Part shown: positions 25,977-34,788 of the stretch, piece after piece
How the letters are laid out: each line of letters starts with the position of its first letter
How positions within the stretch are numbered: position 1 is the first letter of the stretch
Assembly (NCBI RefSeq): GCF_000473895.1
Contig: NZ_ASSJ01000074.1
Location: 1-64,000 of the forward strand
DNA: 64,000 bases
Direction: 5' to 3'
DNA from: Rubidibacter lacunae KORDI 51-2
GTDB lineage: Bacteria > Cyanobacteriota > Cyanobacteriia > Cyanobacteriales > Rubidibacteraceae
The notes under the pieces: model-generated
The model's database searches: none
Told to the model about the DNA's origin: nothing
Seen by the model: the letters and a program-made list of their open reading frames with translations, nothing else
Made by a program: the position numbers and the translations under genes

Positions 25977-26098
25977 TCCTGTACGGGATTATTAGAGGTT
26001 GGAAAAGCGTCTGGAAGCCAGTGCCATGGATATTTAGACGCCCTGGGCAAGATAGCACAAGGTCTAAAAATTTCACATAAGTTTTGTCTACACGACAA

Positions 26099-26124
26099 AG
26101 CAGCAGTGCGATCGCACTGCTGCT
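26099..26124. terminator. 26-bp perfect palindrome centred on a HIP1 site
   Basis: AGCAGCAGTGCGATCGCACTGCTGCT is its own complement, with GCGATCGC in the middle, and is followed by AATTTATAT on the plus strand. It lies between the rpsA 3' end and the protease gene start, both on the minus strand. It may terminate rpsA transcription or bind a dimeric protein. The motif has been shown here in pieces of the sequence at these positions. Confidence 0.4.
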
Positions 26125-26240
26125 AATTTATATCCCCCAGGTAGGGATCTGTCGCGGATCTGTCTCGCGCTATCCAGTTCGCTGCAAAGCCCTAGGATCC
26201 GCTAAAAACAGCTTTGGGCTGAGATGGGGGTGGAGGCTAG

Positions 26241-26319
26241 CTGACTGACACATCTCCTGAAACCCCTGCAATCTCCACAGGAGCTTGCGTGGCTTGAGGC
26301 ACTGTTGTCGGTCAGTCAG
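26241..26319. mobile_element. Short MITE-like element related to the IS remnant at 9037
   Basis: The 79-bp segment begins CTGACTGACACATCTCCTGA and ends TGTCGGTCAGTCAG, giving inverted ends of CTGACTGAC. Its left 30 bases resemble the IS left end next to the single-globin gene (CTGACTGACAGG.CACCTGAAAGCCCTGCA). It codes for nothing and lies just after rpsA. It is probably a non-autonomous derivative of the same IS family. Confidence 0.4.
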
Positions 26320-26332
26320 GGTAGGAGGTCTT

Positions 26333-27358
26333 CTATGTAGCAGCCGCTGCTGCATCTACAGCTTCATCGTCGAACTCGGCGCCAGCATCGTAACCGTTAT
26401 CTGCTGACTCTGATGACTCTGATGACTCTGCTGCTGCCCGCTTCTCCTGCTCCTTTGCAAGGAGCTTCTGGCGGAATTTCTCGGCCATTTCTTCTGCTTT
26501 TTCAAAAACGAGATCGCGGTCCTTCAGCATGTCACCCGGTTCGGGTTCGAGTTGCTTCGTCGAAAGCGAAATCCGACCGCGTTCGGCATCGAGATCGATG
26601 ATCATGACTTTCAATTCGTCGTTGATGCCGAAGACACTGTGGGGCGTATCGATGTGGTCGTGGGAAATTTCGGAGATGTGTAACAGACCGCTGACGCCGC
26701 CGATATCGATGAAGGCGCCGTAAGGCTTGATACCGCGCACGGTTCCAATCACGACCTCGCCGACTTGCAAACCGCTCATCTTGCGCTCTACCAGCGCGCG
26801 CCGGTGACTCAAGACCAAACGGTTGCGGTCTTCATCTACTTCCAAAAACTTCAGCGGCAGTTCTTGCGAAACCAATTCTTCCTTCGGCTGGCGCGTACTG
26901 ATATGCGACCCCGGGATGAAGCCGCGCAAGCCTTCGATACGGACTAACGCACCACCGCGGTTGGTTGCAAACACCCCCGAACGAACGGTCGCATCCTCGG
27001 ACTGCAATTGGCGTACTCGCTCCCAAGCACGCATATACTCGATGCGTCGAATCGACAGCGTCAGCTGACCGTCCTCGTTCTCGTCGGTGAGGATAAAGAA
27101 CTCGCGCGTCTCGTCCGACTGCAGTACCTCATCCGGGCTCTCCACCCGGTTGATTGACATTTCCTGAATGGGAATGTAAGCCGCCGTCTTAGCACCGATA
27201 TCGATCAGCGCCCCACGTGGCTCCATACTGAAAACGGTCCCGGCTACGATATCGCCGGGGTTGAAGTGATAATCGTACTTATCGAGCAGAGCCGCGAAAT
27301 CTTCGTGGGTGAAGCCGATATTGGCTTGGCGATCGGTAGCTGCTTCCAAATTGACCAT
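26333..27358 (-). CDS. rpsA: 30S ribosomal protein S1
   Basis: The 341-residue protein has three S1 RNA-binding domains: GDIVAGTVFSMEPRGALIDIG (about 36-105), the second around RGGALVRIEGLRGFIPGSH (122-187), and the third GEVVIGTVRGIKPYGAFIDIGGVSGLLHISE (204-272). An acidic, alanine-rich tail follows. Three S1 domains and this length match the short cyanobacterial/chloroplast form rather than the six-domain E. coli one. It helps the 30S subunit bind mRNA. The ATG at 27358 (MVNLEAATDRQ) was chosen over a longer frame with an unlikely 79-residue extension. It is read in the same direction as the LysR gene upstream. Confidence 0.93.
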   Translation of the reverse strand: MVNLEAATDRQANIGFTHEDFAALLDKYDYHFNPGDIVAGTVFSMEPRGALIDIGAKTAAYIPIQEMSINRVESPDEVLQSDETREFFILTDENEDGQLTLSIRRIEYMRAWERVRQLQSEDATVRSGVFATNRGGALVRIEGLRGFIPGSHISTRQPKEELVSQELPLKFLEVDEDRNRLVLSHRRALVERKMSGLQVGEVVIGTVRGIKPYGAFIDIGGVSGLLHISEISHDHIDTPHSVFGINDELKVMIIDLDAERGRISLSTKQLEPEPGDMLKDRDLVFEKAEEMAEKFRQKLLAKEQEKRAAAESSESSESADNGYDAGAEFDDEAVDAAAAAT

Positions 27359-27877
27359 GTGCGCTGAAGTCCTTGGGGTTTCGCTCTCCGTTGTGGTTGT
27401 TTTCGGCAGCAAACTACACTTGCCCGTCTCTCTGCCAGCAGCAGAGGAGTCGCTGCGGTCCGGCAGCTCCTCGGTGCGTCGGTGCAATAGTTCGCGTGAC
27501 TTAACGCCGCACCAGTCAGTGTGCTCCGAGTCTAGCACTCCAGCTCGGCAAGCAAATTGGACCGGGACGGACGCCGCATACCGGAATCCAATCATAGCTT
27601 AAATAATGCTGAAGTGCAGACCTAATACTGAAGTGCAGACCTTATTTACAAAATGCCGATATGACCCTGAGGCGCATTTCGTTCCCCATAACCGAACGCC
27701 TTCGCAAGCGGAGCAGCCTTTGTGAACCCCCAGACAAATTCCTGCGCCATGTTCCTTGAGGGCAGGATGCTCGACCGCTCTTGTGCCTGTGCGTCAGAAA
27801 ATGGATGTTTGATACAGGCTCAATTCAGCAATTCTGTAGCCCTAATTTAATTAATTCTGGGTAAGTGACACCAACCT
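27359..27877. promoter_or_regulatory. rpsA upstream region with a 19-bp tandem repeat
   Basis: This 519-bp gap lies between the LysR gene stop and the rpsA start. CTGAAGTGCAGACCT occurs at 27609-27623 and again at 27628-27642, a 19-bp period close to two turns of DNA, about 250 bp ahead of the rpsA ATG. It may be a paired protein-binding site. Nothing coding is seen. Confidence 0.35.
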
Positions 27878-28807
27878 TTACGCCTCGTCGATGAGGGGAA
27901 TTGCCTTCGACAAAGGTTCGAGGGTGTCTGATTCCAGAAACTCTAGGAACGTCTTTGCTACAATTGTCGGCTGCTTACCAGCAGGATAGATTGCATACCA
28001 GTGTCGCTGGATTGGCAGCGATTCCACGTCGAGGACGACAAGCGGACCGTCTTCTTTTTCGAGGGCAAGTGTGTGCTTAGACAATACCGACACGCCGAGC
28101 CCGCCTACGATCGCCTGCTTGATTGCCTCGTTACTGCCCAGCTCAAGGCGCACGGATATTTCCAGACCGCGCTCGGAGAATAGCTCCTCGATCGCGCGAC
28201 GCGTTCCCGAACCAACCTCGCGCATAATGAATGGTTCTTGTGCCAGTCGCTCCAGCGGCACCTTCACCTGACCGGCCAGGGCATGCTCGCGCGGCGCGAT
28301 CGCCACAAGCGGATTTTCCATGATTTGTAGCGTTACGACCTCGGGAGAATCCGGAGGCAGGCTGAGGATATAGATGTCGTACTGATTCTCGAGCAAGGCG
28401 TTGAGGATGTGCTCGTGATTGGTGAACTGCAGTGCAATATCGACGCCGGGATAGCGCTGACAGAACGGTCCGATGATCCGCGGCAAAAAATATTTCGTTG
28501 TACTGACTGCTGCGATCTCGAGCTGGCCTTGTTTCAGTCCTTTAAGGTCTGCGACAACGCTTTCAAACTCCGATAGCTCGGAGAAAATGCGCTGGCAGGT
28601 AGTAGCCAGATGCTTGCCGGCATCGGTTAAATAGAGGCGCTTGCCAATCTGCTCGAACAAAGGCAGGCCGACAGCTTTAGTTAGCTGCTTCATTTGCATC
28701 GAAACCGTCGGCTGTGTTAGAAACAACTCCTCCGCCGCCCGCGTGAAGCTCAGATGGCGGGCAGCTACGGCGAAGACTTTGAGTTGGTGCAGAGTTGCAT
28801 TTTTCAT
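27878..28807 (-). CDS. LysR-type regulator of the CmpR/RbcR/NdhR group
   Basis: The 309-residue protein starts with a winged helix-turn-helix, LHQLKVFAVAARHLSFTRAAEELFLTQPTVSMQMKQLTKAVGLPLFEQIGKRLYLT, which is nearly the sequence typical of cyanobacterial carbon-regulating LysR proteins. The C-terminal effector domain (about 92-300) follows, with ISTTKYFLPRII-like and GGLGVSVLSKHTL segments. These proteins control CO2 and bicarbonate uptake or Rubisco genes in response to 2-phosphoglycolate or 2-oxoglutarate. No target operon is next to it, so CmpR, RbcR and NdhR cannot be separated here. ATG 28807 was chosen by homology to the family start. Confidence 0.88.
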   Translation of the reverse strand: MKNATLHQLKVFAVAARHLSFTRAAEELFLTQPTVSMQMKQLTKAVGLPLFEQIGKRLYLTDAGKHLATTCQRIFSELSEFESVVADLKGLKQGQLEIAAVSTTKYFLPRIIGPFCQRYPGVDIALQFTNHEHILNALLENQYDIYILSLPPDSPEVVTLQIMENPLVAIAPREHALAGQVKVPLERLAQEPFIMREVGSGTRRAIEELFSERGLEISVRLELGSNEAIKQAIVGGLGVSVLSKHTLALEKEDGPLVVLDVESLPIQRHWYAIYPAGKQPTIVAKTFLEFLESDTLEPLSKAIPLIDEA

Positions 28808-29504
28808 CGGCAAGACAATCTGAGGTACCTCCTGGGAGTGCAACCGCCGCGATCGCGCCTTTATGCACTCTCGGCAAACCGGTACGCGCTCGGGCAGACG
28901 TACTTCGGCTGCTGGCATGGACATCCAGGACATTTATAGATATTAAACTATGGAGACAGTCCTCAGGATTGAACTTCTCAAATATAAAGTCAGTTTTAAA
29001 CTGTATGTGAACGTTACTGTTGTCGGGACCGCCTTGACTTAAGCCCGCTCTTTACACCGCAAGGGAGCTACGCCTGAAATTGGATTGGGCTTCCAGCTTT
29101 TTAATACCTTACGAAAGCGTTTCAACAGCGTCTCTCAAGGGTTTGAGTCCTTCCCAGCACGAGACTCTGGGCTGTCGGTGGCAGTGAAAGGAGACTGCGC
29201 AGGCATTAAGAATAGGAAAACGAGTCGCGTCCTGAAGATCCCCCGACCTTTTCATGTAGCGAAGTAACAAGCCGCAACTTGGTTGAAACGTCCGCCGGCA
29301 GCGTCAAGTGGCATTGAGGCTCCGCCGATCCAATTTCCAGCACCGATCGCCCGCGGACCCAGGCGCGTTAACATGCACAGTTGTAATATGCGCTCGTGAA
29401 GGAAAGCCACCCAAACCCGAGCCGCTGCGAGTAACTGTTAAGATCGCAGCAGTAACGAATTTTAAAAACTAAACTACCGGTCCTGCCATTCTGGTGCCTG
29501 CCGT
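28808..29504. promoter_or_regulatory. Divergent region lysR/def with a LysR-type palindrome
   Basis: The 697-bp gap contains the 13-bp palindrome CAGTTTTAAACTG at 28991-29003, about 185 bp before the LysR start. It has the AT-centred dyad shape that LysR proteins often bind for self-regulation. The rest carries short frames without support. The def promoter should lie toward the right. Confidence 0.3.
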
Positions 29505-30065
29505 ATGACTGCCGCTCTTGCTGTCGAGAAAATAAAGCTCAAGCACCCCCCCCTCCAGTTGCATTACCTCGGCGATCGCGTCCTGCGTCAGGATACCAAG
29601 CGCATTGCGAAGGTCGATAATACCTTGCGCAATCTCATCAAAGAGATGTTGCAGACAATGTATAGCGAGGACGGCATCGGTTTGGCTGCACCGCAAGTCG
29701 GAATTAACAAGCGCCTCATCGTTGCCGATTGCGATCCGGAGAATGCCACCTCGCCACCGCTAGTCTTAGTCAACCCCGAGATCCAGGGTTTTAGTCAGGA
29801 GCTCTGCGTCGGTCAAGAAGGCTGTTTGAGCATCCCTGAAGTGTTTTTGGACGTGTTGCGCCCGCGTGCAATTGAGGTGAAGTTCAAGGATGAATCCGGG
29901 CGTCCGCGCCGCATGAAGGCATCGGGTTTGCTTGCCCGCGTCATTCAGCACGAGACCGACCATTTGAACGGCGTGCTGTTTGTGGACCGCGTTCCGAACG
30001 ACCTCGTACTTGCCGAGGCGCTCAGGAAGCAAGGGTTCTCAACCCGCGCTGTTGAGACCATTTAG
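29505..30065 (+). CDS. def: Peptide deformylase
   Basis: The 186-residue enzyme removes the formyl group from N-terminal methionine of new proteins. All three family motifs are present: GIGLAAPQVG (residues 58-67), EGCLSIP with the metal-binding Cys, and IQHETDHLNG with the two metal-binding His and the catalytic Glu. Length and the N-terminal extension fit cyanobacterial type 1B enzymes. It is followed 22 bp later by a small membrane protein on the same strand. Confidence 0.95.
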   Translation: MTAALAVEKIKLKHPPLQLHYLGDRVLRQDTKRIAKVDNTLRNLIKEMLQTMYSEDGIGLAAPQVGINKRLIVADCDPENATSPPLVLVNPEIQGFSQELCVGQEGCLSIPEVFLDVLRPRAIEVKFKDESGRPRRMKASGLLARVIQHETDHLNGVLFVDRVPNDLVLAEALRKQGFSTRAVETI

Positions 30066-30087
30066 TTAAATAGTCGAGGAAGAGAGG

Positions 30088-30291
30088 ATGGGCATGACTC
30101 CGAAGAGCGGGGTGCTCTTGCTAGTGTCTTGTGTTGCCGCGATCGCTGGGGTTGGTTCGGTATTCGAGCTGGCTTACGGCAATCCCAAGTTCGGCGAACT
30201 TGCAACCGCGCTCATCTTGATTGGTAGCATTCCGCTGACTGGATACACATTTTGGGAAGCTGTCAAAGATACTCGTGCCAATTTCAAGTAA
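30088..30291 (+). CDS. Small conserved-looking membrane protein (67 aa)
   Basis: The 67-residue protein has two hydrophobic segments (8-28, LLLVSCVAAIAGVGSVFEL; 38-58, ATALILIGSIPLTGYTFWEAV) and a charged tail. A GAGAGG purine stretch lies just before the ATG. It starts 22 bp after def and is probably co-transcribed. Its function is unknown. Confidence 0.65.
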   Translation: MGMTPKSGVLLLVSCVAAIAGVGSVFELAYGNPKFGELATALILIGSIPLTGYTFWEAVKDTRANFK

Positions 30292-30571
30292 CCAAAACGG
30301 TTGGCCTGGATTGGCACCGCTCTCATTGCTCCGTCCCCTGGACATTAGTACGCTCACTCGAACAAGCAAATGAGGTTGGGATCTTCAGACCACTCATCCA
30401 ACTTGACGCGAACTCCAGGCGATGCTCCAGCAAGGAAGTGTCTTTTTTTGCTAGGAACTTACACGTGGTTGCCTCAAGCTGCCGACCCGTTTAAGTCGCG
30501 AGCGCGGCTCGAATCGGTTACCGTGAAGGCATCTAAGGCTGACGCCGCAATTGTTCTTTTGTATCAAAACA

Positions 30572-32119
30572 ATGCAGCCACTCGATATCGTGCTGTTGGT
30601 GCTCGATACCCAGCGTGCCGATCGCCTCTCCTGCTATGGTTACGAGCGCCCTACGTCGCCGCATCTGGATGCCTTTGCGGCTGAAGCCACCCGCTTCCAG
30701 CAGGCGATCGCCCCAGCCCAATGGACTATACCGTCCCATGCTTCGATGTTCACGGGGGTCTATCCGTCTCAGCACGGTGCGGTGCAATCTTACTCGGTCC
30801 TGCCGTCAACCTTACCGACCCTCGCCGAACGCCTGCGCGAGGGCGGCTACCATACCGCGGCCTTTTGTAACAATCCGCTGGTCGGCGTTCTTGACAATGG
30901 ACTGCGACGGGGGTTCACGAGTTTTCTGAACTACAGCGGTTTGCTGACTTCGCATCCCAACCAAGCCGGGATAGCGCCCAATCTCGTCGATCGATACCGA
31001 CAGTTTTTTAAGGGCACGCTCGCACGCTTGCTCGGACGCATTCAGGATACCTTTGCTCGCTCCGAGGCCATGCTGGCCTTGTCTTTTACGCCGTTGATGG
31101 TGCCGCTGTGGCAGACCGCACTCAGTTTCAAAGGCAACACGGCTAAATCCCTCGCCGACGCAGCCGAGCTGCTCTGCGATCGACCCGGTCTGCCTAGCGA
31201 TCGCCCGGTATTTAGCTTCATCAACCTCATGGGCACTCACATGCCCTACCATCCTCCTCATCGCTACATCGAGCAATTTGCCCCGCGCTTTCTCATAGAT
31301 CGTTCGGCCCGCCGCTATCTTCACCAGTTCAACAGCGATGTCTACGGGTGGCTCGCCCCCCTAGCCGATCCTCTGTCCGACGCTCACAAAACGACGCTTG
31401 ATGGCATGTACGATGCTGAAGTTGCTGCCCAAGACGAACACCTCGGGCGCTTCTTCGCACAGCTGGCTGCTGGTGGCGTGCTCGATCGCGCGCTCGTCAT
31501 CATTTGCGCAGATCACGGCGAACATCTTGGCGAAAAGCAATTGCTCGGACATACGAATGCCCTATATAACGAACTCACCCACGTCCCGTTAATTGTTCGC
31601 GATCCGCGCGGAGGTTTTCCGGCTGGCGTCCGCTCGGAAACCGTATCTACCCGCCGCATTTTCCACACGGCTCTGGGGGCGGCCGGGCTGACGGCTCCCG
31701 ACGAAGAATCCCTCGACCTCGCCCGCTCCACCACCGAACCCGGCGTCGTCTTTGCCGAAGGCATTCCGCCAGCAAACGTACTCAGTTTACTTCGGAAGCG
31801 CCAGCCCGACCTCGTGCGCGATCGCGCCTGCGATCTGACCTCGCTAGCTGTTTGGGATGCCAATTTCAAACTCCAGACCAAGGTGGCAACCGACTCGACC
31901 GAACCGGCCGGCATTAGCACGACCGAGCTTTATCACCTCCTTGACGATCCGCGCGAGACCCTTAATCTTCGCGACGTGCTGCCCGAAGAGGTCGATCGCC
32001 TGCAATCCCACCTAACACTCTTGGGCACGCAGTCGCATAGTGCGGGGCGCGATCTTGCCAGCAATGTCGACGACCCAGACGTTATGCGCCGACTTCGAGA
32101 CTTGGGCTATCTGGAGTAA
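30572..32119 (+). CDS. Sulfatase-fold (alkaline phosphatase superfamily) enzyme with Thr at the nucleophile position
   Basis: The 515-residue protein begins DIVLLVLDTQRADRLSCYGY, with the metal-binding Asp12, and contains WTIPSHASMFTGVYPS. This fits the sulfatase signature CxPSRxxxxTG, but with Thr52 in place of the cysteine that becomes formylglycine and His56 in place of Arg. Later come ICADHGEHLGEKQLLGHTNALY with further metal ligands. Thr-type members include phosphodiesterases and phosphoethanolamine transferases, so true sulfatase activity is doubtful. No signal peptide is seen. ATG 30572 begins the conserved strand; a TTG upstream was rejected. Confidence 0.78.
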   Translation: MQPLDIVLLVLDTQRADRLSCYGYERPTSPHLDAFAAEATRFQQAIAPAQWTIPSHASMFTGVYPSQHGAVQSYSVLPSTLPTLAERLREGGYHTAAFCNNPLVGVLDNGLRRGFTSFLNYSGLLTSHPNQAGIAPNLVDRYRQFFKGTLARLLGRIQDTFARSEAMLALSFTPLMVPLWQTALSFKGNTAKSLADAAELLCDRPGLPSDRPVFSFINLMGTHMPYHPPHRYIEQFAPRFLIDRSARRYLHQFNSDVYGWLAPLADPLSDAHKTTLDGMYDAEVAAQDEHLGRFFAQLAAGGVLDRALVIICADHGEHLGEKQLLGHTNALYNELTHVPLIVRDPRGGFPAGVRSETVSTRRIFHTALGAAGLTAPDEESLDLARSTTEPGVVFAEGIPPANVLSLLRKRQPDLVRDRACDLTSLAVWDANFKLQTKVATDSTEPAGISTTELYHLLDDPRETLNLRDVLPEEVDRLQSHLTLLGTQSHSAGRDLASNVDDPDVMRRLRDLGYLE

Positions 32120-32242
32120 AGCCCGGACGGAACGCACGGTCCAGAGTCCTCCCGGCAATACTCCGTAAAACAGCAGGACCTTCTCTAAGCTTTAGGTCTG
32201 TTGGCATATCTTCAGCTCAACCCGGTTGCATTAGGAAACTTC

Positions 32243-32794
32243 TTATTGGCGGCAGGGTTTGCCATGAACACCGAGGCTGACAATCAAGTCATCGTGACTG
32301 GTGTAAGTGTAAAACCCAGGGTTTTGCTCAACCACAGTGTTTTGAGGCGTATCACGCCGGGAATTGGTACCCATGTACGTCAACTGGATGTAGCAACTAT
32401 TATTGGGAGCATCCCAACTCTCATAGTCGAAGGTCGAGCCGCATGGCGTATTGCCATTCTGAACGAGTGGGAAAAAATTAATCCCGTTCGGACGTTGGTT
32501 TCGGTTAACGTCTGCGGGGAAATAACCATTTTCTAAGTTATAGATATACAGCTCGTCCCGGACGGACGCCAACTGCGACTTTGCCTCTGCGTAGCAAGCT
32601 TTCTGGACTTGACTTAGAAAGTTCGGTAGAGACAAGGCTGCCAAGATTCCCGTAACAACAAATACAACTATTAGCTCGATCAGCGTGAAGCCGCTCTGCG
32701 TAAGCCCGATCGAACCAGTGCGCGCTTTTCCTCCGAGCAGACAGCACATTTGCCATATCAGGAGAGATCTTGGAGTGTTGGTTTCGCTTTTCAT
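32243..32794 (-). CDS. Type IV pilin-like protein
   Basis: The 183-residue protein has a 35-residue leader ending QSG, then FTLIELIVVFVVTGILAALSLPNF with Glu at mature position 5. This is the prepilin peptidase site and the hydrophobic spine of type IV pilins. The globular part (VQKACYAEAKSQLASVRDELYIYNLENGYFPA...) with four cysteines fits minor or PilA-like pilins of cyanobacteria. It would be exported, cleaved by PilD and built into a pilus used for motility or DNA uptake. No other pil gene is close. Confidence 0.88.
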   Translation of the reverse strand: MKSETNTPRSLLIWQMCCLLGGKARTGSIGLTQSGFTLIELIVVFVVTGILAALSLPNFLSQVQKACYAEAKSQLASVRDELYIYNLENGYFPADVNRNQRPNGINFFPLVQNGNTPCGSTFDYESWDAPNNSCYIQLTYMGTNSRRDTPQNTVVEQNPGFYTYTSHDDLIVSLGVHGKPCRQ

Positions 32795-33475
32795 TGGACC
32801 GATCCCTTAACAGAATCTCGGACTGGTTCACACAGGATGTCGCGATCGCCCCGATCGAGGTCAAAGGCTACCCGAAGCTACTCGCAAGCGCCCCTTAAAA
32901 CGGGGCATCGACGGATTCATCGAATGTCGATCTCCGTGAGAGTCACAACTAGAGACCGCTTGCCGTCAGCAGCAAACTGTTCTAGAGACACGGCAAAACT
33001 GTGTATATCTCACAAGTTTTTGCTGCTCTAGATCGCAGTATGCCCGTTGTCGAACAACTTTCGATCTCCGACCAGGCAGATTCAACAATTTTTGCAACAA
33101 AAAAATTGCCTCTGCGGAGGCTTGATTCCATGCGGGCAGTCGGGTTCCGATGCGCGAGAGCATGGCGTTTCTGAAGAGCTCCACCGCCTCGAACCCAGCC
33201 TGCGCTACCTTCGAACCTTTTCGCGGCGAGGCGGATATCCGCCTAGACTGACACAAAGCCAGTAAAGATCGCGATCGAGATCTTTGATTTGTGCGAACGC
33301 CGCGTGACTGTCGTTGTGCTTGGCTAGGTCCTCGGGTGCTCGATCCGATATATTGAAATTGCGCTCTATGTCAAGCGCTGGGGGCTAAAGCGGCGCTTCG
33401 ACAGGTCTCGCCTGCTCGGTATTGACATTGCGAAGCCGGAACGACACAACAAAAAATCGTTCGTGCCTTGCAAAG
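32795..33475. other. Intergenic region, no gene seen
   Basis: The 681-bp gap between the pilin start and the M20 gene stop has only short frames. A small hairpin AAAGATC...GATCTTT at 33264-33285 could act as a weak terminator. The pilin promoter lies at its left side. Confidence 0.35.
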
Positions 33476-34681
33476 CTACTGGCAAAATTGTTCGACGCAG
33501 CGAACGAACAACTCCACACCAGTTGCAAGTGCAGCTTCGTCGAAGTCGAAGCGCGGATGGTGGTGTGGGTAATCCAGTCCGCGTTCGGGGTTGGCAGAAC
33601 CGACAAAAAAGTAGCAGCCCGGGACTTCCTGCAAAAAGAACGCCATATCTTCCCCGCCCATCGTCTGGCATTCGGGGACGACGCCGGCTGGGGTCTCGAT
33701 GACGTTCGCCGCGATCGCGCGGACGAGATCGGTAGCTCCTGCATCATTCACCAGTACCGGATACAGTTGCCAGTAGTTGAGGTCGTAGTGCGCGTCTTGG
33801 CTCTGGCACGCTCCGGCTATGACTTGCTCGATTCGCTGCCCGAAATACCCGGCAAACTTCGGGTCGAAGTAGCGCACTGTCCCGCTCATGCGAACCGAGT
33901 CAGCGATCGCGTTCAAGGCCGTGCCGCCGTGAAACGTGCCGACGCTGACAACCGCCGAATCTACGGGATCGATATTGCGTGCCACGATCGTTTGCAGGGC
34001 GTTCACGACCTGCACGCCCAGCACGATCGCGTCGGTGGTTTGGTGGGGCATTGCACCGTGACCGCCTTTACCGAACAGCGTCAGCTCAAAGCATTCTACT
34101 GCTGCCATCAGCGCGCCGGTCCGCACGCCCACCGTTCCCAGCGGCAGGTTATTCCAAAGGTGCAAGCCGACGATTGAATCGACTTTGGGATTCTGCAAAA
34201 CTCCGGCCGCGATCATCGGCTTGGCCCCGCCCGGACCTTCCTCGGCAGGTTGGAAAATAATCTTGACCGTCCCGCGCAGACGATCGCGATGTTGCATCAA
34301 ATAATGTGCCGTTCCGAGCGCGATCGCCGTGTGCCCGTCGTGCCCGCAGGCGTGCATGATGCCATCGTGCTGCGAGCGGTAAGGCACCTCGTTGGCTTCT
34401 TGGATCGGGAGCGCATCCATGTCCGCGCGGATCCCAATGACCGGACCCGGCATCTCGCCTGCAATAGTGGCGACAATGCCAGTTTGTGCGATGCCGGTTT
34501 GGTGGGGAACCTGCCACTCAACGAGTTTTTGGGCGACAAATGCCGCAGTCAGATGCTCCTGAAAGCCCAGTTCGGGTCGCTGGTGCAGGTGACGCCGCCA
34601 CGCAACAAGTTGTGGTTGCAGCGCGCGGACAGCCGGTCGGATTTGAACGGTAGCAGATGTACTGACAGGCGTGGCAAACAT
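33476..34681 (-). CDS. M20-family metal-dependent amidohydrolase (hippurate/IAA-amino acid hydrolase type)
   Basis: The 401-residue protein has the M20D layout. It shows HACGHDGHTAIALG (metal-binding Cys and His), QPAEEGPGGAKPMI (catalytic Glu pair), the dimerisation domain in the middle with GKGGHGAMPHQ, and C-terminal GGEDMAFFLQEVPG with HHPRFDFDEAAL. Family members split N-acyl or amide-linked amino acids, such as hippurate or indole-acetyl amino acids. ATG 34681 (MFATPVS) was preferred; a frame nine residues longer is also open. Confidence 0.9.
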   Translation of the reverse strand: MFATPVSTSATVQIRPAVRALQPQLVAWRRHLHQRPELGFQEHLTAAFVAQKLVEWQVPHQTGIAQTGIVATIAGEMPGPVIGIRADMDALPIQEANEVPYRSQHDGIMHACGHDGHTAIALGTAHYLMQHRDRLRGTVKIIFQPAEEGPGGAKPMIAAGVLQNPKVDSIVGLHLWNNLPLGTVGVRTGALMAAVECFELTLFGKGGHGAMPHQTTDAIVLGVQVVNALQTIVARNIDPVDSAVVSVGTFHGGTALNAIADSVRMSGTVRYFDPKFAGYFGQRIEQVIAGACQSQDAHYDLNYWQLYPVLVNDAGATDLVRAIAANVIETPAGVVPECQTMGGEDMAFFLQEVPGCYFFVGSANPERGLDYPHHHPRFDFDEAALATGVELFVRCVEQFCQ

Positions 34682-34788
34682 AGTAGTGGAGGGTACTGCT
34701 AAGTGCAAACCGAGTCAATTTAAACAGTCGATGCTCGAAACAGGGGTTGAGAGTCCGGCTGGCAATCGGGACGTTCGGCCGAAACGAA

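Larger units (their letters stand above)
25977..26332. other. Gap between rpsA and the protease gene
   Basis: Besides the palindrome (26099-26124) and the MITE-like element (26241-26319), this 356-bp stretch has no gene. The promoter of the protease gene should be near 25980-26090, where the sequence is AT-richer (AATTTCACATAAG). Confidence 0.4.

Noticed and set aside
33422-34177. 251-residue plus-strand frame
   Set aside because: Antisense to the M20 amidohydrolase, with no recognisable motif.
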